From positions 22,724,960 to 22,788,959 of the forward strand of contig NC_092563.1 of NCBI RefSeq assembly GCF_037975245.1: a stretch of 64,000 nucleotides of DNA, read 5' to 3'. How positions within the stretch are numbered: the first letter of the stretch is position 1; every line of letters starts with the position of its first letter. This stretch comes from Apostichopus japonicus (lineage: Eukaryota; Echinodermata; Holothuroidea; Aspidochirotida; Stichopodidae). The notes under the pieces are model-generated. The model saw only the letters and a list, made by a program, of their open reading frames with translations, was not told the DNA's origin and searched no databases. The position numbers were made by a program, and so were the translations under genes. Below, in pieces: positions 58,301 to 63,400 of the stretch.

Positions 58301-60448
58301 TGGGATAGTTACCTTTTAAATGGATTCATAGAGAAATGTTTAGTTATCTAAATGTACCCATTATATGCAGATTTCTCTCAATCCCTCATCCCTCATTTCC
58401 AATCATGCAAATGATCAAAACACAAAAGAATTTTGACAAAATTGTCATCAATGAAGATCAAATAGCTCAAGACCCTCATATAATCTGTCAACAGATTGTA
58501 GCTCTATTCAGGTAAACAGATAAAGGATGTCAGAAATAGCCCACAAATCAGCTCTCCATGTGGTAGTTTGTAACAGATTAAACCTTGTAAAAGATCTGAA
58601 AGATCACATTATTTTAAAATATTGATTAGTAGTTTTAAGGCATATATAAACAAATGCTACCTTATAAATACTATTGCAGGACAATCATAAACTATATGAA
58701 TAGCTAAGCCTCTATGCTACAGTCATACGAGGCATTACTAATACTTACCTGTTATTAACTTTACGTTGGTAATTCTGGTGGGCCACGTTTTTTTTGGATC
58801 ACTAGTACACCTCTCTTCCTTCCTGATGTTAGTTCCTGAGGGTATTCTGTGATCAGACCCTGATGGCATGGAAGGCATCTCTACTGATCCTGGTTTATGC
58901 TGAATTGATATTTTGCCTTTCTTGTGCCATTTCTTAAATCCTTCCTCCTTTTCACACTGACCATCATCTGCTAACTGATGGTTTGTCTCTGATACTGCCT
59001 TTTGAGCACTACCTGGATTGGATTCATACAAAGCACATAAAACTACTCGAATTGGCTTGATGAAAATATGGTTTTGTTGTAAATGAAATGTTCAAAATAT
59101 ATGAAAATCTCCCTTTCCAAAATTACAATAAAACTATTACACAGAAACAACACAAACTATGAATGTTTCATAACCTCAAATTTGTCAAACTCATGAAGTG
59201 GGCAATGAAATTTAGGTGCCTTCACCGTGACTGCTCATTGTGGAATTCAAAATGTGAGGTAAGAAAAGGAGGGCAATCCTCAGAGTTTCATCTCTCATTC
59301 CAAACACCACATTCATGAACAATTGTTTATGGGTTGTGTAAAAGAATGTTTAAAATACACACCATTCATGAACTCCCTACTGTAGAAAACAGCATACATG
59401 TTTTATATCTTGAGCTCTGCCTTCAGTTACCATTTTAAATTTTGCATTGTATAATGCTTAAAACGGATGCATTCCTATTCAACACTTGTCCTTGTATTCA
59501 TAGCAAAAAGTCACTTTTCACTTCATTCAACTTTTGACCTGTTAGTATACAAATGTATCAGTGAGTGAAGCCAAATTCTCAGACAGACACTCGGCAAGTG
59601 TGCATCAAATGCTTGATTGAATTGATTAATTTGTGATGAACTTTCAATGACATACCATCAGTAACTATTGCAAACAACTTGTGAAGCTGGTTTTGTCAGA
59701 GAAATATCCAGTATCCGTTTCTTAAATATTCTGTGCTATTGCCATTCTAAGTATGATCCAACTTGGTCTTGAAGAGCATTTGTCATGTTGGCTAAGAACT
59801 ATTACTTTGTCATGGGAGCAACTCCAGAGCAGTGCTGACACCTTGTATAAGTTAGTCAGGCAGAGACATCAATGGATAGCAGCATTTTAGCATAAAACAG
59901 TTGTGGAGTCTCTTCAATAAGGTCAACATTGCAATGAAGTGCTGTTTGACATATCTATTTGTAAACAATGCATACAAACTTTCATAATTTCCAAAATTTT
60001 TGGACATGTACTTAAAGCACATAAGTCTGCAAAGTTTAAGCAATTTGTAACTACCTCGATTTTTTATGTCACTGCAGTGCAGCTACAATAGTAAGAAGGC
60101 AAAACGTACAATGTTTGCCTGTCAGAAAGTGTATGATTTTTTTAACAGGTTAAAATTTCCTTCATTAATAATTGCATTTATATCACATGGTTACTGGAGT
60201 GTGGTATCTTTCTAACCTTTGCTTAAAGGTTGGTTGGCGAGAGAAGTCTCAGAAGATGTACCGTCACTCGGCTTCTTGTTTGATGGCCCAGTAGATAAAG
60301 AGGAATTTTCATGGTGGAGAGGTTTATAATGTAAGGTTTCTACATCATTTCTATCAACCCATGCTGTCTGCCTGGAGTAGTTTGTGAATACTTTCTTGCC
60401 ATTCAAAACACCATGCCATGGTTTGAGTACTTCTCCTTCTGCACGATC
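7094..60448 (-). CDS. CYLD-like: CYLD-like protein with death-domain array and catalytically dead USP domain (whole gene, 5' partial)
   Basis: This entry is the overall model; exons follow separately. Domain order is CAP-Gly half, linker, death-domain-like exons P1-Q1-R1-S1-T1-U, CAP-Gly3, linker relic, P2-Q2-R2-S2-T2, P3-Q3-R3, then a USP domain with B-box zinc insert. Seen: 25 core exons with consensus splice sites (one GC donor), compatible phases at every junction, total 5931 nt including stop, with no in-frame stop. Known: CYLD removes K63- and M1-linked ubiquitin and restrains NF-kB and RIPK1 signalling in the cytosol; its CAP-Gly3 binds NEMO. Inferred: death domains would recruit it to receptor or adaptor complexes, and the Cys-to-Ser change would make it a non-cleaving ubiquitin binder. 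The N-terminus lies beyond the window. Alternative: two interleaved genes or several isoforms that use subsets of the death-domain exons. Identity as CYLD is firm; the single-transcript model is less so. Confidence 0.85.
7330..8180 (+). repeat. dispersed repeat copy in the last CYLD intron
   Basis: Matches 24115-24548 and 25639-26000 in the same orientation, sharing the block TTTTCACAACTTACTGCCAA and GGGCCACTT.AGTGTGTTTAA. Contains several TGACCT half-sites. The remainder of the intron to 8901 has nothing recognisable. Confidence 0.7.
8902..9148 (-). CDS. CYLD-like: exon: USP domain with catalytic His and Asp retained
   Basis: 247 bp, phase 0 start (acceptor TTTGTTGTAG), phase 1 end. Reads [16 protein letters not shown], then [20 protein letters not shown] and [11 protein letters not shown]. 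It matches human [18 protein letters not shown] and [10 protein letters not shown]. The catalytic His codon is at 8978-8980 and the Asp codon at 8931-8933; both are intact. Confidence 0.94.
9149..10071 (-). other. intron, nothing recognised
   Basis: AT-rich intron of the CYLD-like gene. No coding, RNA or mobile-element signal found. Confidence 0.6.
10072..10199 (-). CDS. CYLD-like: exon: B-box-type zinc module inside the USP domain
   Basis: 128 bp, phase 1 start, phase 0 end. Reads [18 protein letters not shown], an acidic loop, then [10 protein letters not shown]. The C-x2-C, C-x2-C and C-x2-C pairs and the first His are present, and the last His comes from the next exon (GKKKHK). All eight zinc ligands of the CYLD B-box insert are thus conserved, which suggests the fold is still under selection even though the catalytic Cys is gone. 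Confidence 0.93.
10200..11535 (-). other. intron, nothing recognised
   Basis: AT-rich intron between the B-box exon and the preceding USP exon. No feature found. The next intron (11645-12900) is likewise featureless. Confidence 0.6.
11536..11644 (-). CDS. CYLD-like: exon: USP domain segment before the B-box
   Basis: 109 bp, phase 0 start (acceptor TTTTCTGAAG), phase 1 end. Reads [20 protein letters not shown], then [16 protein letters not shown], aligned with human PSCLIIQMPRFGKDFKLF and IFPSLELNITDLLED. Confidence 0.92.
12901..13033 (-). CDS. CYLD-like: exon: USP domain, fingers region
   Basis: 133 bp, phase 2 start (acceptor TTTTCCACAG), phase 0 end. Reads [20 protein letters not shown] and [15 protein letters not shown], aligned with human FYQIFMEKNEK and LLEWSFINSNLKFAE. 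Ordinary CYLD length; no insertions. Confidence 0.92.
13297..13436 (+). repeat. tandem duplication in intron
   Basis: The block AAGCCTTGTTAAAGCC..GTTCATTCTTCAGTTGG..ATCACATGTTA is present twice in a row with few differences, period about 75-80 bp. Confidence 0.75.
13463..14355 (+). mobile_element. 893-bp MITE, copy A
   Basis: Bounded by inverted termini CATATCAATTCCTT and AAGGAATTGATATG. A possible 5-bp target duplication AAATT flanks it. No transposase reading frame. The same element occurs inverted at 51677-52571. It ends 69 bp from the exon at 14425. Confidence 0.82.
14425..14583 (-). CDS. CYLD-like: exon: USP domain, middle segment
   Basis: 159 bp, begins with one base completing a codon and ends phase 2. 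Reads [19 protein letters not shown], then [19 protein letters not shown] and VKPFLQI, matching human CYLD YGYVCATKIMKLR and [14 protein letters not shown]. The EEKDPEEF core is invariant. A MITE ends only 69 bp downstream of its donor. Confidence 0.93.
14640..16050 (+). repeat. dispersed repeat, intron copy
   Basis: The first part (GGTTTCTTGCCTTTAAATAC onwards, through GAAAGACAGAGGGACATTG) also occurs at 41840-42040. It runs into TGACCT-rich blocks with AATAGGGTTCTTGTA. The rest of this intron, 16050-18612, shows nothing recognisable. Confidence 0.7.
18613..18865 (-). CDS. CYLD-like: exon: CYLD USP domain, catalytic-Cys box with Cys replaced by Ser
   Basis: 253 bp, phase 1 start (acceptor TCTCTCTTCAG), phase 2 end. 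Contains [14 protein letters not shown], then [18 protein letters not shown], then [15 protein letters not shown] and [11 protein letters not shown]. Human CYLD has GIQGHYNSCYLDS here, where Cys601 is the nucleophile. In this gene the aligned codon (18753-18755) is TCC, Ser. The flanking Asn-Ser and Tyr-x-Asp are kept, so the alignment is not in doubt. A serine at this place in human CYLD is the standard inactive mutant; family knowledge therefore predicts no peptidase activity but possible retained ubiquitin binding. Confidence 0.93.
19155..19195 (-). pseudogene. short duplicate of the start of the USP Cys-box exon
   Basis: TTGCCACCAAAATCTGAA, the exon-start and acceptor sequence at 18854-18870, recurs here within diverged flanks (also CATCAACTGATCAC versus GATCAACGTAACC). 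The reading stops after a few codons. Probably a tiny local duplication. Confidence 0.35.
19773..20033 (-). CDS. CYLD-like: death-domain-like exon R3 (diverged), last before the USP domain
   Basis: 261 bp, phase 1 at both ends; donor GTAATT after a terminal A rather than the usual G, so the junction codon with the USP exon becomes AAT. Contains [39 protein letters not shown] and [14 protein letters not shown]. It joins in frame to the USP exon at 18865, the key junction that ties the death-domain array to the CYLD catalytic domain. Confidence 0.82.
20087..20215 (-). pseudogene. possible relic of an R-type death-domain exon
   Basis: After a TTTTCTTAG, minus-strand frame reads [19 protein letters not shown], then a hydrophobic stretch ending [12 protein letters not shown] and a stop. 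The W.DIA..., F..LPE and final hydrophobic pattern resemble part of the R module. It lacks a phase-1 donor and lies between Q3 and R3, so it is probably a decayed extra copy. Chance resemblance is possible. Confidence 0.25.
20729..20995 (-). CDS. CYLD-like: death-domain-like exon Q3 (diverged)
   Basis: 267 bp, phase 1 at both ends; acceptor TTTCTTTTGCAG. Starts [16 protein letters not shown], contains [18 protein letters not shown] and [14 protein letters not shown], ends [12 protein letters not shown]. The W..LA..L and helix 5-6 patterns are textbook death domain. Same length as Q1 and Q2. Confidence 0.87.
21457..21717 (-). CDS. CYLD-like: death-domain-like exon P3 (diverged)
   Basis: 261 bp, phase 1 at both ends; acceptor TTTTCCCTAG. 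Starts [14 protein letters not shown], contains [17 protein letters not shown] and ends [17 protein letters not shown]. Same family as P1 and P2 but clearly older: many substitutions and two codons shorter. Opens the third set, which lacks S and T modules. Confidence 0.8.
21718..24110 (-). other. intron, nothing recognised
   Basis: 5' neighbour of P3 on the transcript. AT-rich, with a poly-C run near 23740. Reported reading frames have no recognisable content. Confidence 0.55.
24115..26000 (+). repeat. dispersed repeat copy split by a hAT-like element
   Basis: Homologous to 7350-8180, interrupted by the insertion at 24557-25638. The two flanks rejoin at the CCTCATGT target duplication. The right part has the TGACCTCAAATGATCTTTGA and CACATACATACACATACATG blocks. 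Confidence 0.7.
24557..25638 (+). mobile_element. 1.08-kb hAT-like non-autonomous element
   Basis: Flanked by a perfect 8-bp direct repeat CCTCATGT (24549-24556 and 25639-25646). Termini are CAGTGGCGGCGGAACCGG and TTCCGTTCCGCCGCGCCTG, imperfect inverted repeats of the CAGKGGCG type known for hAT elements. GC-rich inside, with internal near-duplicate blocks TACGCTCCGCGCCAACC at about 25215 and 25550 and a nested CAGGGGCGGATTCC end near 24953, so it may be composite. No transposase frame. Confidence 0.85.
26560..27240. other. GC-rich island of unknown nature
   Basis: Around 50% GC in an otherwise AT-rich intron. A 120-codon minus-strand frame (26557-26919) is Cys, Gly and Leu-rich with no recognised motif and no splice logic. 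May be an unclassified mobile element. A second unusual block follows at about 27540-28200, also unidentified. Both lie in the T2-P3 intron. Confidence 0.4.
28324..28632 (-). CDS. CYLD-like: death-domain-like exon T2
   Basis: 309 bp, phase 1 at both ends. Starts [18 protein letters not shown], then [14 protein letters not shown] and [16 protein letters not shown]. One codon longer than T1 (Ala inserted in the tail). It splices in frame to P3, 6.6 kb downstream across an intron filled with transposable elements. Confidence 0.85.
28720..30328 (-). repeat. duplicated intron (set 2 copy)
   Basis: Matches 48400-50141 in order and orientation, for example the blocks TGATACATTTTTATGAAATT and TTAATGAGCCTCATATGTTC. 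It shows that sets 1 and 2 were duplicated with their introns. Confidence 0.85.
30329..30586 (-). CDS. CYLD-like: death-domain-like exon S2
   Basis: 258 bp, phase 1 at both ends; acceptor CTATTTTAG, donor GTAAGT. Starts [18 protein letters not shown] and contains NWQKLAPGL and [12 protein letters not shown]. It corresponds to S1 with about 14 substitutions. The intron upstream keeps the empty site of the hAT insertion found next to S1. Confidence 0.8.
31525..31785 (-). CDS. CYLD-like: death-domain-like exon R2
   Basis: 261 bp, phase 1 at both ends; acceptor TATATTTTCAG. Starts [17 protein letters not shown], contains [20 protein letters not shown] and [14 protein letters not shown], ends [14 protein letters not shown]. 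It corresponds to R1, and flanking intron sequence on both sides matches the R1 surroundings. Confidence 0.8.
33246..33408 (+). repeat. minisatellite, 38-40 bp unit, about four copies
   Basis: Unit CTCCAGTTAATTGTTATTAA followed by ATTATTCAAGTATACCGTTG, repeated in tandem with small changes. The preceding 32900-33240 is CpG-containing and unlike its surroundings. Confidence 0.85.
34266..34532 (-). CDS. CYLD-like: death-domain-like exon Q2
   Basis: 267 bp, phase 1 at both ends; acceptor CCTTTGCAG. Starts [13 protein letters not shown], contains [19 protein letters not shown] (helices 2-3) and ends [18 protein letters not shown]. It keeps the Trp that Q1 has lost. The intron to P2 is 5.1 kb because of later insertions, including a LINE fragment at 36790-37186. 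Confidence 0.85.
36790..37186 (+). mobile_element. 5'-truncated LINE (CR1/L2-like) 3' fragment
   Basis: Frame-shifted remnants read [12 protein letters not shown], then [10 protein letters not shown], then [15 protein letters not shown] and [10 protein letters not shown], the conserved C-terminal tail of CR1- and L2-type reverse transcriptases. Ends in an ATT-rich simple repeat (37145-37170). Inserted in the P2-Q2 intron and absent from the P1-Q1 intron. Confidence 0.8.
37190..37880 (+). repeat. dispersed TGACCT repeat, intron copy
   Basis: Contains GTTGACCTCAAATAACC, TGACCTCAAATGACCTTTGA and the GAGTTATCGTGTTTACAA block of this family. Nothing else is evident between 37880 and 39280. Confidence 0.65.
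39280..39683 (-). repeat. duplicated P-Q intron segment (set 2 copy)
   Basis: Matches 55376-55761 closely, including GCCAATCAAAA.CATCATTG and CTGTTCCCATCACTA. Marks where the 4.7-kb extra sequence of the P2-Q2 intron ends. Confidence 0.8.
39684..39950 (-). CDS. CYLD-like: death-domain-like exon P2
   Basis: 267 bp, phase 1 at both ends. Same module as P1: starts [13 protein letters not shown], ends [17 protein letters not shown]. The last 45 residues are identical to P1, whereas seven differences lie in the first half. First death domain after CAP-Gly3. Confidence 0.8.
39951..41600 (-). repeat. duplicated intron around linker copy c
   Basis: Matches 56029-57345 and 57640-58748, for example AATCATGCAAATAATCAAA and TTTGTAAGCATCAAC. 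A further partial copy lies at 41341-41580, next to the CAP-Gly3 exon. Confidence 0.75.
41006..41212 (-). pseudogene. linker exon, copy c (frameshifted or truncated)
   Basis: Third copy of the polar linker exon, between CAP-Gly3 and P2. Relative to the copies at 57346 and 58749 it lacks one base near 41205, so the 5' part of the exon is out of frame. A truncated exon starting after AAAAG at 41213-41214 would still be phase 1 at both ends (207 bp), but that acceptor has no pyrimidine tract. Its donor is intact. It is most simply a dead exon that is skipped, because CAP-Gly3 also joins P2 in frame. Confidence 0.5.
41636..41804 (-). CDS. CYLD-like: exon: C-terminal half of CYLD CAP-Gly3
   Basis: 169 bp, phase 0 start after acceptor TTTATTCAAAG, phase 1 end. 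Encodes [19 protein letters not shown] and [12 protein letters not shown], matching human CTDGTFRGTRYF and LKSCRPDSRF almost residue for residue. The donor is GC rather than GT (GATG then GCAAGT), which fits the strong-context rule for GC-AG introns. Read without splicing, the frame runs into a TAG within two codons, so splicing here is required. Confidence 0.92.
41840..42760 (+). repeat. dispersed repeat copy between the two CAP-Gly3 exons
   Basis: Homologous to 14640-15990: GGTTTCTTGCCTTTAAATAC, then GAAAGACAGAGGGACATTG, then GACCTGAAATGACCTATGA. No coding potential. The rest of the intron to 43304, and the intron 43514-44051, show nothing else. Confidence 0.7.
43305..43513 (-). CDS. CYLD-like: exon: N-terminal half of CYLD CAP-Gly3
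   Basis: 209 bp, starts phase 1, ends phase 0. A Pro-rich lead ([13 protein letters not shown]) is followed by [12 protein letters not shown] and [20 protein letters not shown], which lines up with human CYLD LAEVKENPPFYGVIRWIG and VLAGLEL. In CYLD this third CAP-Gly domain binds the Pro-rich region of NEMO; it is the only complete CAP-Gly in the window. The domain is completed by the next exon. Confidence 0.93.
44052..44327 (-). CDS. CYLD-like: death-domain-like exon U (single copy)
   Basis: 276 bp, 91 codons, phase 1 at both ends; acceptor CTATATCAG, donor GTATTA. Contains [38 protein letters not shown] (helix 5 with Trp) and [15 protein letters not shown] (helix 6). It has no copy in sets 2 or 3. 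It is joined directly in frame to the CAP-Gly3 exon, so it is the last death domain before CAP-Gly3. Confidence 0.8.
45218..46023. mobile_element. 806-bp foldback (long inverted repeat) element
   Basis: Left arm about 45218-45478 and right arm about 45783-46023 are reverse complements with high identity (for example AAATGTTACTGCCTTCATGA against TCATGAAGACAGTAACATTT), around a loop of about 300 bp. Outer ends TAAGCTTG and CAAGCTTA. No transposase frame. Lies in the T1-U intron, so it would form a long RNA hairpin in the pre-mRNA. Confidence 0.88.
46635..47305. mobile_element. 671-bp MITE with TTAA target sites
   Basis: Inverted termini AGCAGCATTTTGCGT and ACGCAAAATGCTGCT directly inside TTAA at 46635-46638 and 47302-47305. 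TTAA duplication is the hallmark of piggyBac-type insertion. Internally, two small perfect-stem hairpins lie near 46960-47030 (CCATGGAACTATT and AGGGAGTTGTTA arms). Confidence 0.75.
47999..48304 (-). CDS. CYLD-like: death-domain-like exon T1
   Basis: 306 bp, phase 1 at both ends, 101 codons. Starts [18 protein letters not shown] with [16 protein letters not shown] (helices 1-3), then [14 protein letters not shown] and [16 protein letters not shown] (helices 5-6, good death-domain pattern), and a 15-residue polar tail. The last 42 residues are identical to T2 apart from one alanine codon, while the first half differs at many positions. Confidence 0.85.
48400..50141 (-). repeat. duplicated intron (set 1 copy)
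   Basis: S1-T1 intron, counterpart of 28720-30328. Confidence 0.85.
50142..50399 (-). CDS. CYLD-like: death-domain-like exon S1
   Basis: 258 bp, phase 1 at both ends. Begins [18 protein letters not shown], with the helix-2 pattern NWQTLAPVL, then [12 protein letters not shown] (helix 5) and [11 protein letters not shown] at the end. It differs from S2 at about 14 residues, the most diverged pair of sets 1 and 2. The sequence downstream of its donor is a duplicated intron shared with the S2-T2 interval. Confidence 0.8.
50492..50788 (+). mobile_element. 297-bp hAT-type MITE
   Basis: Perfect 8-bp target duplication ATCAATAA (50484-50491 and 50789-50796). Ends CAGGCGCGTA.AGTAGCCAGG and CCTTGGCTACGCCCCTG. 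The duplicated intron beside S2 has the uninterrupted site (GAATCAAAAAGCTGTTGC near 30662), so the insertion postdates the cassette duplication. Confidence 0.88.
51677..52571 (-). mobile_element. 895-bp MITE, copy B (inverted relative to copy A)
   Basis: Same termini CATATCAATTCCTT and AAGGAATTGATATG and nearly the same interior as 13463-14355, in reverse orientation. No clear target duplication. Located in the R1-S1 intron; the rest of that intron to 53690 has nothing else recognisable. Confidence 0.82.
53912..54172 (-). CDS. CYLD-like: death-domain-like exon R1
   Basis: 261 bp, phase 1 at both ends. Begins [16 protein letters not shown] and contains [18 protein letters not shown], then [13 protein letters not shown] and [15 protein letters not shown]-like residues at the end, the same hydrophobic register as the other modules. 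No catalytic residues are expected. It is close to R2 (31525-31785) and more distant from R3 (19773-20033). Confidence 0.8.
54600..54990 (+). repeat. dispersed TGACCT repeat with an exact DR1 motif
   Basis: Contains TGACCTTTGACCT at 54724-54736, plus TGACCTTGTGACCT near 54830. Counterpart of 33700-34240 in set 2. Confidence 0.65.
55052..55318 (-). CDS. CYLD-like: death-domain-like exon Q1
   Basis: 267 bp, phase 1 at both ends. Starts [13 protein letters not shown] after acceptor TTTGCAG and ends [18 protein letters not shown], the clearest death-domain signature of the array (helix 5 CLRTVFDIW, helix 6 [10 protein letters not shown]). It differs from Q2 at seven positions, including a Trp in the SWKLFAAEL helix of Q2 that is Arg here. 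Separated from P1 by a short intron (about 440 bp), unlike the 5.1-kb intron of the second set. Confidence 0.85.
55762..56028 (-). CDS. CYLD-like: death-domain-like exon P1
   Basis: 267 bp, phase 1 at both ends, acceptor TTCCTAG, donor GTAAAC. It encodes a death-fold-like module: [13 protein letters not shown] at the start, a central [12 protein letters not shown] (helix-5 type hydrophobic and Trp pattern) and a final [17 protein letters not shown] (the helix-6 GR.D...I pattern typical of death domains). It differs from P2 at only seven residues, all in the first half. As a protein-protein module it would pair with other death domains; partners are unknown. Confidence 0.8.
56029..57345 (-). 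repeat. duplicated intron between linker b and P1
   Basis: Partly repeated again at 57640-58748 (period about 1.4 kb) and at 39951-41005. No other feature. Confidence 0.7.
57346..57636 (-). CDS. CYLD-like: linker exon, copy b (intact)
   Basis: Open for 96 codons between acceptor TTGTTATAG and a GTTAGT donor, phase 1 at both ends. The sequence is hydrophilic, rich in Lys, Glu, Ser and Pro, with short motifs GSAQKAVSE and [12 protein letters not shown]. No domain is recognised; it probably forms a flexible spacer between CAP-Gly2 and the first death domain. It is the most complete of three copies (57346, 58749, 41006). Surrounding intron sequence is also duplicated with a period of about 1.4 kb. 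Confidence 0.65.
58749..59012 (-). CDS. CYLD-like: linker exon, copy a (possible)
   Basis: Near copy of the exon at 57346-57636: polar, charged sequence with [18 protein letters not shown] and no recognisable fold. Compared with that copy, about 60 bp covering the original acceptor and exon start are deleted. A substitute acceptor (AATCCAG) would give a 264-bp exon that is still phase 1 at both ends, but its pyrimidine tract is poor, so the exon may be skipped. The donor at 58747-58748 is good. Confidence 0.45.
60217..60448 (-). CDS. CYLD-like: exon: C-terminal half of a CAP-Gly domain plus Ser-rich linker
   Basis: Starts in phase 0 after the acceptor TTGTTGTAG and ends in phase 1 at a GT donor; 77 codons plus one base. 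The reading contains [14 protein letters not shown] followed by [12 protein letters not shown], which fits the second half of a CAP-Gly fold (a glycine turn, then an aromatic strand, then a hydrophobic strand ending in a polar turn). It splits at the same place and phase as the CAP-Gly3 pair at 43305-43513 and 41636-41804, so it is probably CYLD CAP-Gly2. A low-complexity Ser/Pro/Asn tail follows. The matching first half was not found between 60449 and 64000 and is probably beyond the window. Similarity is weak, so domain assignment is moderate. Confidence 0.65.
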
Positions 60449-63400
60449 CTACAACAAAAGATCGATGAATGTTAACAGTGATATTAGATGAGAGAGGGAG
60501 GGAGTAATGGTGCATAAAACATGTAGTCAAGCATACAGTTTATTAAATGTACAGTTATGAATTAAAAGGTCAGTAAACCTGCGTCCGATTAGCATTGTGG
60601 TTAGACAAAGGCGTTGTTATTGTTTTCATAAGATTTCATTCCATGAACTCTTCCAAATGGGACCAAGTTCTGACATCATCAGGATTGATTATTTACTACA
60701 CAATAGCTCCCAGCTCATAAACAGCTCCCAGTGTGTACTACATTGTCAAACCTGTAGTAGCTTACTTCTATTAGTCCCGTAGGCTGGACTAAGTACTGAC
60801 AATCAAACTGGACCGATTTTACATGTTATTGCTGGGGACAGGGAATCTTGAGAATTTCAAGATTACAGTTATGTTAGGAGCCTTGACCACTTTTGCATAT
60901 TGTCATATTTGTACAGTGTGGTTAAATGTTGAAAATTTGTCTAAGTTGTCATGTTCAATGGGATCATGGCGGCTTACTGAAACTTGACACTGCCGGTAAA
61001 ATACCCTTCTGACTATCTTGACTACAATTTTTATCGCTTAGCAGAAGAATGATGACTTTGTTAAAACACAGTAACCAGTTGCATCAACAAGGGGAATGGG
61101 CATGGGGGATATTTGTCCACAATCATGATGCTTTCAACCTTCCCCAAATGGCTGTGGTAAACTAAACCTGAAAAATTCTCCCACATATATGTATAAATTT
61201 CTTTTATTTGGGTATTTATCAGGCAACAAAATTATACTTAACTCCCCTAGCCCACTAAATTTTCCTGTTATGTACACTTTATACAGGTACATTTTACCAC
61301 TTTCAAGTTTTCCCCCCTAACTGCTTCCTTCCCTCACTTGCCTTCCTTCACTTGCTGTCCCCCCCCCCCCCCACAACTATGGAATTTGTGCTGCCACTGA
61401 CATATATTAATTTTTAAATGAAATGTAGTCTTTGCCAAACTTCATCAAACTGTAGCCATAACTAGAAAGTGCAGTGTACTCTGCAGAAACGGTCACCAGA
61501 AGAATTGTGTTAAACTTTAACCCATGGCAATGTTCCATATTTTGAAATGAAAGGTGTGACACACAAGCATATGTGAATACGATATGGTTGTCGTACAGTT
61601 CAGGGTAATGAATGTAAAATGTGATTTTAAGACCATCACAGAAGATGGCTTGTCAAAAATCCAAATTATAGGCACTTTGTTTAAGGCAATCTTAGCAGCC
61701 AGCTGTGTGATCAGTGGGTCTGCTTGAATAGTTTGAAAAACTAATGTTGAACATTTCACTTATCACCCTATCCTCCCTTTTTGCTCCTGCAGAGCCATTT
61801 CTCAGTATGTTTTCTTGATGAACACATTTTGCAAGTTAAAATATGATAGAAGCAAACAAAAAATTGCATTCAAAAGTGCTTTTCATCCATGTGTTAGTGT
61901 TACGAAGATAAAAAGGATACCCTCCAACAAACAGGATTATCTCCATTATTTAGCTGCAGAGTCACTGGACAGTAATTTTGAATGTGCGATTCTGCTCTTA
62001 AATGATCAGTAAACCCAACCATCACGGAGGCCTTTGTTTCTTTCAATTGGAAGATATCTATCTTTATTTTATCTTCTTAGTACAGAAACATTAAATCTAC
62101 AATATCTCATCATAAAAGAAACAAGGTTAATCTAGCTGTTCAACTAAAGAATCTGTAGTAATTGGCAAATGATGATGATTATTATTATTAACTTTTGACA
62201 GAAGGGTAAAACTCGGATAGCATGAGTGCTAATCTCCCCGAGGCTCTTAAAAGTAAAACAGGTATAAATAATTAGCAAAAACTTAAGAAATAAAGAACAA
62301 CAGAATTAAAAGATGGAGGAAAAGTAGATGATGGCTGGGTTCAATTCTTAACATTTTGTGGTGATTCTACTTACTGTCTTCATTCTGCATTTATCACTTC
62401 CCCATCTACCTAAGCTACAGGACAGGAAACATTTTAGCACTGCGCCCTCTATGTCCTTTATACTGGCATAGCCCACTTTCTCCTCATAAAGCTACCTTGC
62501 CGAAAGCTCAAAAGGAAGGGGTGGGCCAGGAACAAGATTACCAGATTACCTTAGCGATTCCTTGCCTTACAAGTTATATATGATTGATGGAGCAGGTAAA
62601 GAAAATGTGTCCTAAAGTCAAGTGGCAGAACATCAGAAAAGAATTCCAGACAACTTGACCATTGCAAAGGTTTTTCCTAAGTACTGCAAGATGATGACAG
62701 ATAACAGTCATTGGTGGAAGTGGAAAAGCTTTTCTGCCTCTTAAAAGAGCAAAATCCCAATTCTATGACAGTAAGTGACACAGAAAAGCCAATCATCAAA
62801 AAAGGGGTGCTCAAAATTAGACAATGATGTGAGGGTCACTTTAGAGGAAAGTGTTGAATCTGTCATGTTTCCTTTGATTTCATTTGGCACTTTAGACTGA
62901 ATGCTCCCAGGCTTCCAGCTTTTATGGGTGATGAATGTTTCTCCTAAAATATAGAACTGGGATTTGCTGTGGTTTCAGAAATGGTGACCAATTTGACCGA
63001 TTTTTCAAGTAACCCCAAATGTGAAGTGTTACAGCTTTCTAGCTGATGTAAAATATGAAATTGCCAAAGAATACAGCATTCCCAACTCCTCCTCAACACA
63101 GGTTGACAAGAAAACCATTGTGACCTGTGCAAGGTTGTGGAGGAAGGTATTAAAATATGTCAGACTTGTTGTACCTAATGCAGGTACAAGTACAACTTAT
63201 GTGAAAACAATCATCTAACTACAAGTTGCCCTTATTATGTAGGGTAAATTATGTTACTTTCCATTTTTACCACTAACTACCTCAAATGACTTTTCACCAC
63301 AGCATATCCAAAAACGTGGTTGTGTACTCAATAAGTTTATTCCTATAAATTGCAACTTTCCAATTTGAGCTTGAGAGCTTACAAAGTTTTCAGTTTGTAT

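Noticed and set aside
63021-63218. Plus-strand ORF with a Cys-containing alternative frame (CQTCC..C) suggesting a transposase zinc tail
   Set aside because: The pattern needs a frame broken by a stop and does not fit a known zinc-binding spacing.
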